The notes: a model not told the origin generated them from the letters alone. A DNA stretch of 64,000 bases from Lysinibacillus cavernae (GCF_009724685.1 NZ_WMEF01000008.1:62001-126000); one strand, 5' to 3'; positions 51,774 through 62,104 are shown, counted from the first letter of the stretch. Translations and numbers: made by a program.

Positions 51774-52199
51774 TTATTTTGTTGTGAAGCCTAGTGATTC
51801 AATGATGATGGGCGTTCCTCTATAAAGTGTTGCATTGTAAGGTACGATCGTTAATGAGGCTGGTGTTATCGTATAAATGCCACCTTCTTGCATAACAGCA
51901 TTAATATACAGATTGACGTAGCCATTTGGTGAAAAGACCGTAAACTCAGTTATGGGATCGGCATTGTCATTCCAAAAGAGGGTCGCTGGAAGAGTTACAC
52001 CATTTGTTAAATCAAGATCGGCTGTTACGATATAAAAATATCTATGGATTGTTGGTAAAATGGCTCCTTCTGGGATTACTTCAGGAGGAGGATCGATAGG
52101 CATTCCGTTAGTTGCTTTTATACGTGGCCAGAAAAATCGTTCCTCGCAGTTACACTGACAACTTGTTTCAATGATTCGATGATACTTAGGATTCACCAT
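51774..52199 (-). CDS. DUF4183-family protein with cysteine-rich N-terminus
   Basis: 141 residues, ATG after GGAGTG. N-terminal segment with Cys residues (SCQCNCEERFFWPRIK), a Pro-rich linker, then a DUF4183 domain (NLYINAVMQEGGIYTITP, GTPIIIE). Same operon as the shorter copy 25 nt downstream. The CxCxC run could bind metal or form cross-links on a spore surface; this is inference. Confidence 0.8.
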   Translation of the reverse strand: MVNPKYHRIIETSCQCNCEERFFWPRIKATNGMPIDPPPEVIPEGAILPTIHRYFYIVTADLDLTNGVTLPATLFWNDNADPITEFTVFSPNGYVNLYINAVMQEGGIYTITPASLTIVPYNATLYRGTPIIIESLGFTTK

Positions 52200-52463
52200 G
52201 TGCTATCACACTCCATTCTTATAAAAATAACCTTTGTCGTGAATACTTTTACTATAAAATATGAAGAAAATAGTATGTTAACTAGTTGACCAACTATCAT
52301 TTGGTGATGATTATTTCGAATAAACATGCTTTTGAGGTGCAATCTAGCAGGATGGAAACGTTGGCGTATATGCTTTTTACCGTAAATTAGTGTTATACTT
52401 TGCTAGTTGAATAAGGTAGAATACTAATTATGAATAATTAACGAAAAAGGGGTTACTGGTTTC

Positions 52464-55400
52464 ATGAAAGATTTTGATCAACAATTGGAGGGGCTTTTAA
52501 AGCAAGCTTCCTTGCAATACATAATATATCAGCATAATGGTGATACGGAGCGCATGGATAAAACATCACTTTTTGCTCGAAAAATCCAACAAAAAGAGTA
52601 TGTGATTGGCTTTGCAGGCCATTTCTCTGCAGGGAAGTCGAGCATGATTAATGCGCTGTCTGGTGAGAATTTACTTGCATCTAGTCCAATTCCTACAAGT
52701 GCAAATATCGTGAAAGTGCATAAGTCAGAGGAAGATTTTGCAATTGTCTATATGCACAATGAAAAGCCTGTAAAATTTGAGGCAGGCTATGATTTTAAAA
52801 CAGTAAAAGAGCTAAGTAAGAATGGGGATTTAGTGTCGCAAATTGAAATTGGACATAGTACTTCTACACTACCAGTAGGCGTTACAGTGATGGATACGCC
52901 AGGGGTAGACTCAACGGATGATGCGCACCGAATGTCAACTGAATCTGCACTCCATATTGCCGATATCGTATTTTATACAATGGACTACAACCATGTGCAG
53001 TCGGAGTTGAATTTCCAATTTACCAAGCAATTAATGAAATATAATCCAAACGTTTATTTAATTGTTAATATGATTGATAAACATAAAGACAATGAACTGA
53101 GCTTTGAAGACTTTAAAGCAACTGTTCATAATTCCTTTGCTGCATGGGGTGTTGTGCCTAAAGGTGTATTTTTCACATCATTGAGAGAGTCTGAACATCC
53201 ACATAATGATTTTGAGGCAGTAAAGAAAATCGTTATGGATAGTATGAATGATTGGCAGGAGCAGCTTGTACAAACGGCAACGAATACATTGGGTTTATTA
53301 CAAAGTGAGCATGACAATTATTTAATGGAAGAAAGACAGGATCGTTTAGATATCGATGAAGAGATTTTAAGTGCGGACGACTGGGCGCACCATCAAGATA
53401 TTATAGAACAATACAACAAATTAAATCGTCAGGTTGAATTATTCTCAGTAGAGGCATGGAACGAAACATTTGAGGAGCAACGTAAGGAATTGCTTGCCAA
53501 TGCAGCTATTATGCCGGCAGATTTACGTGATCGCTTACGCCTTTATTTAGAAAGTATGCAGGAAAGCTTTAAGGTAGGGGGACTCTTTACTGCGAAGAAA
53601 AAAACAGAGGAAGAGCGTAATCGTCGTAAAGAGGATGTTTTTAGTGCCTATCAAAACGTAGTGCACGCACAAATTACAGGGCATTTAAAAGGACTCATGA
53701 AAAAAGCATTGAAGGACGTTGGCGCATTAAATGATGAACGTGCCTCAGCCATTGATGCCTATGCATTTGATTTACCTTTTTCATTGATCGAGCAACAAGT
53801 TCAAACAGGTGCTCTGTTAACTGGTGATGCTGTATTAAACTTCGCTAACCGCGTGGCGGAGGCAACGAAGCGCTACTTTATTCAGGCAACAGATAGCTGG
53901 AAAAATGCGCAAGTGACAACGCTCGAAGCAGTAGCGACAGAAACAGCTGCTCCGTCAAAATTAAAAATGGCGGGTATGCAGGAGAAAGTAGATGCCATTA
54001 AGGCTGTGCTTGAAATCGAAGGCTATCAGCAATATAGTGCAAGCATTATGCATCAAGCGAGTAATGAAATCCGTAAAATCGCGAATCAACAGCTAACAAA
54101 TTGGGAACATTCATTTAAGCAAGATTTAGCAGATATTCGATTGTTTGATGAATCCATGCTGAAGCCGAAAGAAGAAGTGATCCAACAGGAAGAAGCTCAG
54201 CAGGCTGTAAGTGCAGCGACCCTTCCAATTGATGGGGTCATCAATCGTGCATTGCATACAGCAAATGCTGTAAAAGAAGTTCAAGGATTTGCAGAAGTAG
54301 CCCAATACCTTGAAAATAAAGTGGAACGATTACAGAAAAAAGATTTTACAATCGCTTTGTTTGGGGCTTTTAGTGCGGGAAAATCATCATTCTCAAATGC
54401 ATTAATGGGAGCAAAGGTGTTACCAGTATCACCAAACCCAACAACAGCAGCGATCAATAAAATTCGTCCTGTTACACCAGAGCATCCACATGAAACGGCA
54501 GATGTACAGCTTAAAACAGCTGAGCAAATGCTAGAGGATATTCAAGGCTCTTATGCAGCAATTGGCTTATCCGTTTCTTCATTAGATGAAGCGTTTAATC
54601 GTACTGACGAAGGGTTAGCAGTTCAGTTAACCGATGAGCGCTTAAATGTTCATAAGTCGTTTATTCGTGCTTATAAGGAAGGTTACTTGACGTTTAAATC
54701 AGAGCTTGGTTCAATCATTCGCGTAGACCGTGAAGAGTTTGAAAAATTTGTCGCACAAGAAAATAAATCATGTTTCGTTGACAATATCGACTTCTATTAT
54801 GATAGTCCATTAACGCGTATGGGTGTGACACTGGTTGACACTCCAGGAGCGGACTCTATAAATGCACGTCATACAGGTGTAGCATTTGAATATATTCGTA
54901 ATGCAGATGCCATCCTATTTATTACGTACTATAACCATGCCTTTGCTAAAGCAGACCGAGAGTTTTTAATTCAGCTTGGTCGTGTAAAGGATGCGTTTGA
55001 GCTTGATAAAATGTTCTTTATTGTGAATGCTATTGATTTAGCAACAACAGATGAAGAACAAGAAGATGTGAAAGGCTATGTTCGTTCAGAGTTACAACGA
55101 TTTGGCATTCGTTTCCCTAGACTGCATGGGGTATCAAGCCTTCTAGCGTTAAAAGAAAAAGTAGAAGGTGCTGATTTAACATCTGGAATGCCACCGTTTG
55201 AAAACGATTTCCACACATTCTTAAATGATGAATTGAGTGCATTAGCGGTGCAGGCCCTTGCAGAAGAAGTTGATAAAACGGAACAACGTTTAGCGGATTT
55301 AATTGCACAAACAGAGGAAAACTTAAAACGTAAGGATGAGCGATTAGAGGAACTAACAACACTGGAACAGCATATTCAATCGAAGTTCAGTGTGCTCAAT

Positions 55401-56075
55401 ACAAGTATGCTTGAAAGCGAAACGAAACAAGAGCTTGATGAGTTACTGTATTATGTTCTACAGCGTGTTTATTATCGTTATCCAGAATTCTTTAAAGAAG
55501 GCTATAACCCTTCGACATTTGCAGCGATGCCAGCACAACAAGCATTGGAGCATGCATTGAAGGAAGTCATGCAAAGCTTGCGTTTCGATTTTACACAGGA
55601 AATGCGTGTAACAAACTTCCGTTTATCTCAGTTCATTAGCAAGAAGATGCAACAACGCTTTAAAGATGAAGTACGTGAACTGAAAGAGTTAAATCGAAGC
55701 TTCTCGTTTTTAGCATTTGAATCTTCTGAGCCAAATTTACTTGATTTTGAAGGTCCGTTTGCACATATCACGAAATATGCAAGTGTAAAATCTCACTTTC
55801 GCAACCAAAAAGCTTTCTTTGAAAAGAATGAAAAAATGAAGTTGAGTGAGGCACTAGAAGCTTTAACAAAACCAGATGCCCAAGATTATTTAGATGCACA
55901 GAAAATTTCTCTCATGACGTGGGCTATTACGTTTATTGCAGAGGAAGCAGAAAAATTACGTTTATATATTTATCATCAAGCGCTTGAACAAATTGAGACA
56001 GAAAGACTGGCATTGCAAGAAGAGAGTCGTTTAGCTTCTTGGAAAGCGATTTACGCACAATTACAATACGCATGA
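52464..56075 (+). CDS. dynA: Double dynamin-like GTPase DynA (YpbR)
   Basis: 1203 residues, close to B. subtilis DynA. Two dynamin modules in one chain: P-loops GHFSAGKSS (52-60) and GAFSAGKSS (634-642), each followed by a DTPG motif (VMDTPGVDS, LVDTPGADS) and long helical stalks. Bacterial DynA tethers and fuses membranes and aids repair under phage or antibiotic stress. A -10-like TATACT near 52394-52399 lies about 65 nt upstream of the start; the 264-nt gap before the gene holds nothing else I can name. Confidence 0.96.
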   Translation: MKDFDQQLEGLLKQASLQYIIYQHNGDTERMDKTSLFARKIQQKEYVIGFAGHFSAGKSSMINALSGENLLASSPIPTSANIVKVHKSEEDFAIVYMHNEKPVKFEAGYDFKTVKELSKNGDLVSQIEIGHSTSTLPVGVTVMDTPGVDSTDDAHRMSTESALHIADIVFYTMDYNHVQSELNFQFTKQLMKYNPNVYLIVNMIDKHKDNELSFEDFKATVHNSFAAWGVVPKGVFFTSLRESEHPHNDFEAVKKIVMDSMNDWQEQLVQTATNTLGLLQSEHDNYLMEERQDRLDIDEEILSADDWAHHQDIIEQYNKLNRQVELFSVEAWNETFEEQRKELLANAAIMPADLRDRLRLYLESMQESFKVGGLFTAKKKTEEERNRRKEDVFSAYQNVVHAQITGHLKGLMKKALKDVGALNDERASAIDAYAFDLPFSLIEQQVQTGALLTGDAVLNFANRVAEATKRYFIQATDSWKNAQVTTLEAVATETAAPSKLKMAGMQEKVDAIKAVLEIEGYQQYSASIMHQASNEIRKIANQQLTNWEHSFKQDLADIRLFDESMLKPKEEVIQQEEAQQAVSAATLPIDGVINRALHTANAVKEVQGFAEVAQYLENKVERLQKKDFTIALFGAFSAGKSSFSNALMGAKVLPVSPNPTTAAINKIRPVTPEHPHETADVQLKTAEQMLEDIQGSYAAIGLSVSSLDEAFNRTDEGLAVQLTDERLNVHKSFIRAYKEGYLTFKSELGSIIRVDREEFEKFVAQENKSCFVDNIDFYYDSPLTRMGVTLVDTPGADSINARHTGVAFEYIRNADAILFITYYNHAFAKADREFLIQLGRVKDAFELDKMFFIVNAIDLATTDEEQEDVKGYVRSELQRFGIRFPRLHGVSSLLALKEKVEGADLTSGMPPFENDFHTFLNDELSALAVQALAEEVDKTEQRLADLIAQTEENLKRKDERLEELTTLEQHIQSKFSVLNTSMLESETKQELDELLYYVLQRVYYRYPEFFKEGYNPSTFAAMPAQQALEHALKEVMQSLRFDFTQEMRVTNFRLSQFISKKMQQRFKDEVRELKELNRSFSFLAFESSEPNLLDFEGPFAHITKYASVKSHFRNQKAFFEKNEKMKLSEALEALTKPDAQDYLDAQKISLMTWAITFIAEEAEKLRLYIYHQALEQIETERLALQEESRLASWKAIYAQLQYA

Positions 56076-56085
56076 GGTGATTCAT

Positions 56086-56895
56086 ATGGGAAAAGTATTC
56101 AAATCAGTGGATGAAATTCAGTTTGATGGTGTCCGTTTTATCGATGCTCGTTTCGATCTTCAGAATAAAGAGGCGGGAAAAAAGGCATTTGAAGATGGCC
56201 ATGCAACTGGCGCGATTCATATAGATTTAGAACAACAGCTATCAGATATGGACAGTAAAGATGGGCGTCACCCAATGCCAAGCAAAGAAAAATTGGCTTC
56301 CGTATTTCAAGAATTAGGCTTGCGTTATGAAGATCAAATTGTTGTGTATGACCAAGGAGCAGCTCCATTTGCACCACGTGCTTGGTGGATGCTGACGTAC
56401 GCTGGTTTCCCGAATGTTGTGATTATAAATGGCGGCGCACCTGCACTAGAGGCGAAAATCCCGTTCACCAAGGATATTATTAAATATCCACCAACAATCA
56501 TAGATTTTGTTTGGAAGGATGAGCTTTATGCCCCACGCCAAGCGGTAAAAGCAATTGTAGATGGAGAATTTCAGGCAACTTTACTTGATGCACGTGCAGC
56601 TGAACGTTACCGTGGTGAAATGGAGCCACTGGATAAGGTAGCAGGGCATATCCCAACTGCAAAAAACTTTGACTGGGAGCAATTAAAGGCAGATGGCCAA
56701 TTAAAGGCGAACGATGCATTACGACAAAAAGTTGCGCGTGATGAACCGATAGTTGTCTACTGTGGTAGCGGTGTGACAGCATCCCCGTTGTATGCTGTTT
56801 TAGCAGACGAAGGCTACGAAAACATCCAATTATATGTAGGCAGCTTTAGTGATTGGATTACACAGTATGATGTGGAAAAAGGTACAAATGAATAG
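56086..56895 (+). CDS. Two-domain rhodanese / 3-mercaptopyruvate sulfurtransferase
   Basis: 269 residues from ATG 56086. Two rhodanese domains, the second with catalytic Cys226 in the loop CGSGVTA, typical of 3-mercaptopyruvate sulfurtransferases rather than thiosulfate rhodaneses. It transfers sulfur from mercaptopyruvate or thiosulfate to an acceptor. It follows dynA by 10 nt and shares its message. Confidence 0.92.
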   Translation: MGKVFKSVDEIQFDGVRFIDARFDLQNKEAGKKAFEDGHATGAIHIDLEQQLSDMDSKDGRHPMPSKEKLASVFQELGLRYEDQIVVYDQGAAPFAPRAWWMLTYAGFPNVVIINGGAPALEAKIPFTKDIIKYPPTIIDFVWKDELYAPRQAVKAIVDGEFQATLLDARAAERYRGEMEPLDKVAGHIPTAKNFDWEQLKADGQLKANDALRQKVARDEPIVVYCGSGVTASPLYAVLADEGYENIQLYVGSFSDWITQYDVEKGTNE

Positions 56896-56908
56896 AGATT
56901 GAATGAAG

Positions 56909-56936
56909 AAACGCTCACTTTGGTGGGCGTTTTTTT
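56909..56936 (+). terminator. Terminator after the sulfurtransferase gene
   Basis: AAACGCTCAC pairs with GTGGGCGTTT around TTTG, followed by T5. Confidence 0.9.
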
Positions 56937-57029
56937 AGTTTGGAAAGTGGTGATGGAACGTTTAACGTGGTGGTTAGAATTGAAAAATTGGTGCCATACA
57001 CCGCTCGATGTGTGAGGTAGAATCATCGG

Positions 57030-58130
57030 GGTGGATAGACCGCCCGGAGTGACGGATAGAAACGAAAAAGTGGTGGATAGACCGCTGAGAGTGGCGGATA
57101 GAATAGAAAAAGTGAAGGATAGCGCCAATTGAGGTGGATAGAATGCTCAAAGTGATGGATAGAACAGAAAAAGAAGTGGATAGACCGCTCGAAGAGAAGG
57201 ATAGCGAGCATCGAGGTGGATAGAATGCTCAAAGTGACGGATAGAATGAACAAAGTGATGGATAGAACAGAAAAAGAAGTGGATAGAACGATCGAAGAGA
57301 AGGGTAGCCCTCATCGAGGTGGATAGAATGCGCAAAGTGATGGATAGAACAGAAAAAGAAGTGGATAGACCGCTCGAAGAGAAGGATAGCGAGCATCGAG
57401 GTGGATAGAATGCTCAAAGTGACGGATAGAATGAACAAAGTGATGGATAGAACAGAAAAAGAAGTGGATAGAACGATCGAAGAGAAGGGTAGCCCTCATC
57501 GAGGTGGATAGAATGCGCAAAGTGATGGATAGAACAGAAAAAGAAGTGGATAGACCGCTCGAAGAGAAGGATAGCGAGCATCGAGGTGGATAGAATGCTC
57601 AAAGTGATGGATAGAACAGAAAAAGCAGTGGAAAGAACGCTCGAAGTGAAGGATAGCGAGCATTGAGGTGGATAGAATGCTCAAAGTGATGGATAGAACA
57701 GAAAAAGAAGTGGATAGACCGCTCGAAGAGAAGGATAGCGAGCATCGAGGTGGATAGAATGCTCAAAGTGACGGATAGAATGAACAAAGTGATGGATAGA
57801 ACAGAAAAAGAAGTGGATAGAACGATCGAAGAGAAGGGTAGCCCTCATCGAGGTGGATAGAATGCGCAAAGTGATGGATAGAACAGAAAAAGAAGTGGAT
57901 AGACCGCTCGAAGAGAAGGATAGCGAGCATCGAGGTGGATAGAATGCTCAAAGTGATGGATAGAACAGAAAAAGCAGTGGAAAGAACGCTCGAAGTGAAG
58001 GATAGCGAGCATTGAGGTGGATAGAATGCTCAAAGTGATGGATAGAACAGAAAAAGAAGTGGATAGACCGCTCAAAGCAGTGGATAGAAACGAAAAAGTG
58101 AACGATAGATAGTGTGCTCGAAGTATCAGA
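57030..58130. repeat. Second tandem array of about 21-bp GGATAGAA units
   Basis: About 1.1 kb of 20-21 bp units, most with GTGGATAGA or GATGGATAGA. They are grouped in larger blocks of about 82 bp (four units) and about 103 bp (five units). Identical blocks start at 57213 and 57398 (185 bp apart) and again at 57747 (349 bp from the second). Several blocks carry GCTCG...CGAGC inverted pairs. The array lies between the sulfurtransferase terminator and the acyl-CoA dehydrogenase promoter and does not code for a believable protein. Confidence 0.92.
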
Positions 58131-58173
58131 TAGCCTGATTAAAGTACGAAAACGAACTAAGATAATTAATAAA

Positions 58174-58211
58174 TAAACACTGTTTACTTTTTCTAATTAC
58201 GATGCTAAAAT
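58174..58211 (+). promoter_or_regulatory. Promoter and palindromic operator of the acyl-CoA genes
   Basis: TTTACT (58183-58188), a 17-nt spacer and TAAAAT (58206-58211). The perfect palindrome TAAACA-C-TGTTTA (58174-58186) overlaps the -35 element, as a repressor site would. The TetR gene downstream is a candidate partner, but the palindrome is not repeated before tetR. Confidence 0.6.
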
Positions 58212-58245
58212 ATTCTTAAAATTTAGAAAAGGAGTGTGTGCATGG

Positions 58246-59817
58246 ATGCATGTTGGAGAAAAAACGTATAGTTTTCGAGAATTTATTGATAAAAGAGATG
58301 CCATGAATGATTTGGATAATCCTTTTTTATTACAAGTCCTACAACAGTTTAGTTGTGAAACATGGGGTGAAATGCTGCCGAGATTAGAGCCTTTTGTGGA
58401 AAAATTATCAACAGAGTGGCGTTCTGTGGCTGCTGAAAGTGCACGACCTGAAAATCAGCCTAAAATAAGACATTATAATGCATATAATGAGCGCATTGAT
58501 CGCATTATTCGTTCGAATGAAATGCAACAAATGGAGAAAGACATATTCGGATATGGGCTATTTTCTAAGGACCAGCTGAAAAATGAAGGAATCGTCAAGC
58601 GCTTTTTTTTACATGGTAATGGAGAAGCGGGAATTACTTGTCCATTAGCATGTACAGATGGACTGATTGCCTTAATAGAGCTTTTCAAGGAGGAGGCTCC
58701 TGATGAAGTAAAGCGCATCTATGAGCATGTGACAGAAGGCTATGAGGGCCATTTTGGGATCGGTGCACAGTATATGTCAGAGATTCAGGGAGGATCAAAC
58801 ATTCCAGCGAATGTACTGATGGCTAAGCCGGAGGGCGAGCATTATCGGTTATTTGGCAATAAATTTTTCTGCTCAGCGGTGCATGCTGATTATGCTGTAG
58901 TGACTGCACGTGTCGAGCATACTGATGATATTGCGGTGTTCATTGTACCTACCTGGCAAGGGGATAAGGAAAAAGAGAAAAGAAATCATCACGTGATCAA
59001 TCGTTTGAAATGGAAAATCGGTACCGCAGAGTTACCATCCGCAGAAATCGATTATCAAGGAGCAATTGCTTATCGCATAGGTCCACAAAATCGAGGAGTT
59101 GCCCTTGCTGTTAGTATGGTCTTAACACGTTCACGATTGGATATTGGGTTTGCTAGTGGCGCTTTTTTAATGAGAGCTGCACGAGAAGCGAAGCTATATG
59201 CAAACTTTAGATCAGTATTTGATCGACACATTGATGAGTTTCCAATGGCGGCAGCACAGCTTGAGGATTTGGAATATGCCGCCAAACGTATTGTTGGTAC
59301 AGCCTTTCATATTTATCAAGCATTTATTCAAACGCAACAAGAACCTAACACGTTAGAGGCGTTCGTTGTGCGTGAATTAATTTTATTACAAAAAATTTAT
59401 GCCTCAAAAGAAGCTGTAGATAAGCTTCGTTTGGCTATTTCTATTTTTGGTGGCCATGGGGCGATTGAAGATTTTTCAGCAATCCCAAGATTATTTAGAG
59501 ATAGCTTAGTGAATGAATTATGGGAGGGGCCAAGAAACGTATTATTATCTCAGATATATAGAGATCTTGTGAAGATGAGACAGCAAATTTCTATTTATGA
59601 TTTAATTGCTAGCATTCTCGTAGATAGTTCAGAGAAGGAAGTAAAGCTGTTTGCAGAACAAATCGAACAATTAATGCAAGTGAATTTAATCGCGTTTCCA
59701 AACCATGAGAATCGTCAAGCAGCAAGGAAATGGGAACAAATCTGGGAAGAGATTTTCACCTTATTTCAGGAGCAAACCATAAAGGATAAAAAAGATTTAC
59801 CAATTGCACTAGATTAG
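58246..59817 (+). CDS. Acyl-CoA dehydrogenase family protein (AidB-like)
   Basis: 523 residues from ATG 58246, 11 nt after AAAAGGAG; an in-frame GTG at 58234 overlaps the ribosome site. Acyl-CoA dehydrogenase fold: middle domain with YMSEIQGGSNIPAN, FAD-binding helices, and the C-terminal FGGHGAIEDFSAIPRLFRD segment. The extra N- and C-terminal parts make it longer than a short-chain dehydrogenase and resemble the AidB/DR1672 group. Substrate not visible. It is followed after 34 nt by an acyl-CoA ligase. Confidence 0.88.
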   Translation: MHVGEKTYSFREFIDKRDAMNDLDNPFLLQVLQQFSCETWGEMLPRLEPFVEKLSTEWRSVAAESARPENQPKIRHYNAYNERIDRIIRSNEMQQMEKDIFGYGLFSKDQLKNEGIVKRFFLHGNGEAGITCPLACTDGLIALIELFKEEAPDEVKRIYEHVTEGYEGHFGIGAQYMSEIQGGSNIPANVLMAKPEGEHYRLFGNKFFCSAVHADYAVVTARVEHTDDIAVFIVPTWQGDKEKEKRNHHVINRLKWKIGTAELPSAEIDYQGAIAYRIGPQNRGVALAVSMVLTRSRLDIGFASGAFLMRAAREAKLYANFRSVFDRHIDEFPMAAAQLEDLEYAAKRIVGTAFHIYQAFIQTQQEPNTLEAFVVRELILLQKIYASKEAVDKLRLAISIFGGHGAIEDFSAIPRLFRDSLVNELWEGPRNVLLSQIYRDLVKMRQQISIYDLIASILVDSSEKEVKLFAEQIEQLMQVNLIAFPNHENRQAARKWEQIWEEIFTLFQEQTIKDKKDLPIALD

Positions 59818-59851
59818 TATGTTGACAAAAAATTGTGTAGGGGTGGCCATT

Positions 59852-61351
59852 ATGAACATCAATATTGGTAAGTTGTTACAACATCGCGCGGTTTTAATGG
59901 GGGAGAAGGAGGCTTTTATCCACAAAGACAAGCGGTGGACATTTCAACAAATGAATGCGAGGGCCAATGGCTTTGCTCATTTTTTAAAGAAACAAGGTTT
60001 TGCTAAAGGGGATCGTCTAGCGATTTTATGCAAGAATAATGAAGATTTTATTGCTGTGTTAATGGGGGCATCGAAGATTGGTGTCGTCACTGTTGTTTTA
60101 AATTGGCGTCTGCAAGTACCGGAGCTTCAATATATTGTGGGGCACAGTAAAGTAAAGCTCGTTATTTATGATGTTGATTTTGAGTCAACAATTCAAGCAT
60201 TACAAGAACAAGGTGTGATTACTGACGTTCTATCCCATACAACTGTCCCTTCTCTGCAGGAAGTTTTTGATGAGAACGTACAAGAACCTGTTTACGATGC
60301 TAGTAGTGATGATGTAGCGCTTATTATGTATACGTCAGGTACAACAGGTAAGCCAAAGGGAGCGATGATTTCTCACAATAATTTATATGCTGCGGGAATA
60401 GGTTTATCGCAAACCATAGACTGGTGGGAGGATGACCGTTTCTTAATGGTGGCACCATTTTTCCACATAGGTGGCATCGCTCCGCTCATTACGAATATTA
60501 TGTGTGGCTGTACGATGGTACTCATGGAAACGTTTGAGCCTATGGCAGCTTGGAAAATTGTAGAGCAAGAAAAGATTACGACCATGATGACAGTACCAAC
60601 AATGCTAGCATACTTATTAAAAACTTATGAGGTTGCACATGCTAACGCATCTTCTATTCGAAACATTACCTGTGGTGCTTCGTCTGTGCCTGTTCCACTT
60701 ATTTTAGGATTTCGCCAACTAGGTATTCCCATTCAACAAGTGTATGGAATTACGGAATACACAGGTGCAGTGACAATGTGGAAGGAGCAGATGGATAAAG
60801 ATAAGTATGATTCTATGGGCAAATCGATGATGCATGGTGAAATAGCAATTGTTGATGTGAAGTCAGATGAAGTGCTATCTCCAGGTGAGGTAGGGGAAAT
60901 CAGTTTACGTGGCCCACAAGTGTTTGTCGGTTATTTCGAAAATATGGAAGCGACAAAGCAAGTGTTAAGGAACGGCTGGTACCTTACTGGAGATGTTGGC
61001 TATATGGATCGTGATGGCTATTTATTTGTAGTTGACCGCATAAAAGATATGATTATTAGTGGTGGAGAAAATATATATTCTGCAGAATTAGAACTAGTGC
61101 TTGCCACTCATCCAGCTGTTACAGATGTAGCGGTGATTGGCGTTCCAGATGAAAAGTGGGGCGAGATTCCAAAAGCTTATATAGTAGTAAAACCAGAAGT
61201 ATCGATAACAGAAGCGGAAATAATGGCGTTTTGTAAAGAGAATTTAGCTTCCTACAAAGCTGTGAAAGAAGTAGAGTTTGTTGAACAGCTTCCTCGAAAT
61301 GCTGTTGGAAAATTACTCAAGCATCAGTTAAAGCAGGGAGTCAAACAATAA
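59852..61351 (+). CDS. Long-chain-type acyl-CoA synthetase (AMP-forming)
   Basis: 499 residues from ATG 59852, after AGGGGTGG; an in-frame ATG at 59819 has no ribosome site. ANL-superfamily ligase with the phosphate loop YTSGTTGKPKGAM, the A5 motif YGITEYTG, GWYLTGDVGYMDRDGY and the C-terminal catalytic Lys in AVGKLLK. It activates a carboxylic acid with ATP and CoA. Together with the dehydrogenase it forms an activation-oxidation pair for an unknown acid. Confidence 0.92.
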   Translation: MNINIGKLLQHRAVLMGEKEAFIHKDKRWTFQQMNARANGFAHFLKKQGFAKGDRLAILCKNNEDFIAVLMGASKIGVVTVVLNWRLQVPELQYIVGHSKVKLVIYDVDFESTIQALQEQGVITDVLSHTTVPSLQEVFDENVQEPVYDASSDDVALIMYTSGTTGKPKGAMISHNNLYAAGIGLSQTIDWWEDDRFLMVAPFFHIGGIAPLITNIMCGCTMVLMETFEPMAAWKIVEQEKITTMMTVPTMLAYLLKTYEVAHANASSIRNITCGASSVPVPLILGFRQLGIPIQQVYGITEYTGAVTMWKEQMDKDKYDSMGKSMMHGEIAIVDVKSDEVLSPGEVGEISLRGPQVFVGYFENMEATKQVLRNGWYLTGDVGYMDRDGYLFVVDRIKDMIISGGENIYSAELELVLATHPAVTDVAVIGVPDEKWGEIPKAYIVVKPEVSITEAEIMAFCKENLASYKAVKEVEFVEQLPRNAVGKLLKHQLKQGVKQ

Positions 61352-61370
61352 TAAAAGATGAGGACAAAAT

Positions 61371-61400
61371 AAAAGGCAGGTTTTATTTTTCCTGCCTTTT
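61371..61400. terminator. Bidirectional terminator between the acyl-CoA synthetase and tetR
   Basis: AAAAGGCAGG (61371-61380) pairs with CCTGCCTTTT (61391-61400), flanked by A and T runs. The tetR stop codon lies in the loop. Confidence 0.88.
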
Positions 61401-61994
61401 TATTGTGACGATCAATAGATCTGTTAGTTGTTTCATATGTTGCCAGGTTGCGTCTTTTGAACGACCAGGTAAATTTTTATAGGTAATTAATAGGCCATTT
61501 AACGATGCAAAATAAAGTTGTACGGCATTTTTAAGATTTTCCTCAGGGAGATGTAGACTTAAAGCTTCTTTGAAAAGTGAAAATAGTTGATCGATAATGT
61601 CGCGTAACTCTTGTGAGACATTGCCATGTTGTTCGTTTTCTAGCATGAAATAGGTCATCATTTGATATAGATTATCGTGCGTATACATATATTCTATATA
61701 TTTTGTTGTCAGCAATTCGAGTTGATGTTCTTGTCCCTCAATTGTTTGTTGTAATACGATTAATAGGTTTGCGCTTTCAATTTTAAATGCCGTCATAAAT
61801 AGATGTTGTTGATCATCAAAATATTGATAGATTAGACCTGGAGAAACGTTTGCATGCTTAGCAATAGTTCGCATACTCACCTCAGCAAATGGCTTGGAAC
61901 TAAATAATTCGATCGCGGCATTAATAATATTTTCTCTATTGATAGTTTTTTTCTGTTCTCGCTTGGACACTTGCTGAACTTCTTTTGTCTCCAT
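61383..61994 (-). CDS. TetR-family transcriptional regulator
   Basis: 203 residues, ATG after AAGGAGC. N-terminal helix-turn-helix (about 18-64, VSMRTIAKHANVSPGLIYQYF) and an all-helical ligand domain. It faces the acyl-CoA genes and resembles regulators of fatty-acid degradation, so it may repress the convergent operon. The ligand, perhaps an acyl-CoA, is inference. Confidence 0.92.
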   Translation of the reverse strand: METKEVQQVSKREQKKTINRENIINAAIELFSSKPFAEVSMRTIAKHANVSPGLIYQYFDDQQHLFMTAFKIESANLLIVLQQTIEGQEHQLELLTTKYIEYMYTHDNLYQMMTYFMLENEQHGNVSQELRDIIDQLFSLFKEALSLHLPEENLKNAVQLYFASLNGLLITYKNLPGRSKDATWQHMKQLTDLLIVTIKRQEK

Positions 61995-62104
61995 AAGTAA
62001 TGCTCCTTCACACTTTATATAATTAAGATTTTATAAAAAACATCAGACATTGACAATCAAATAACGTGATACATAGTGTGAAAAAAATGCATTCATTGTA
62101 GATG

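Noticed and set aside
57023-58075. Many minus-strand frames of 60-100 codons in the second array
   Set aside because: They are overlapping translations of the same repeat with shifting frames and no ribosome site.
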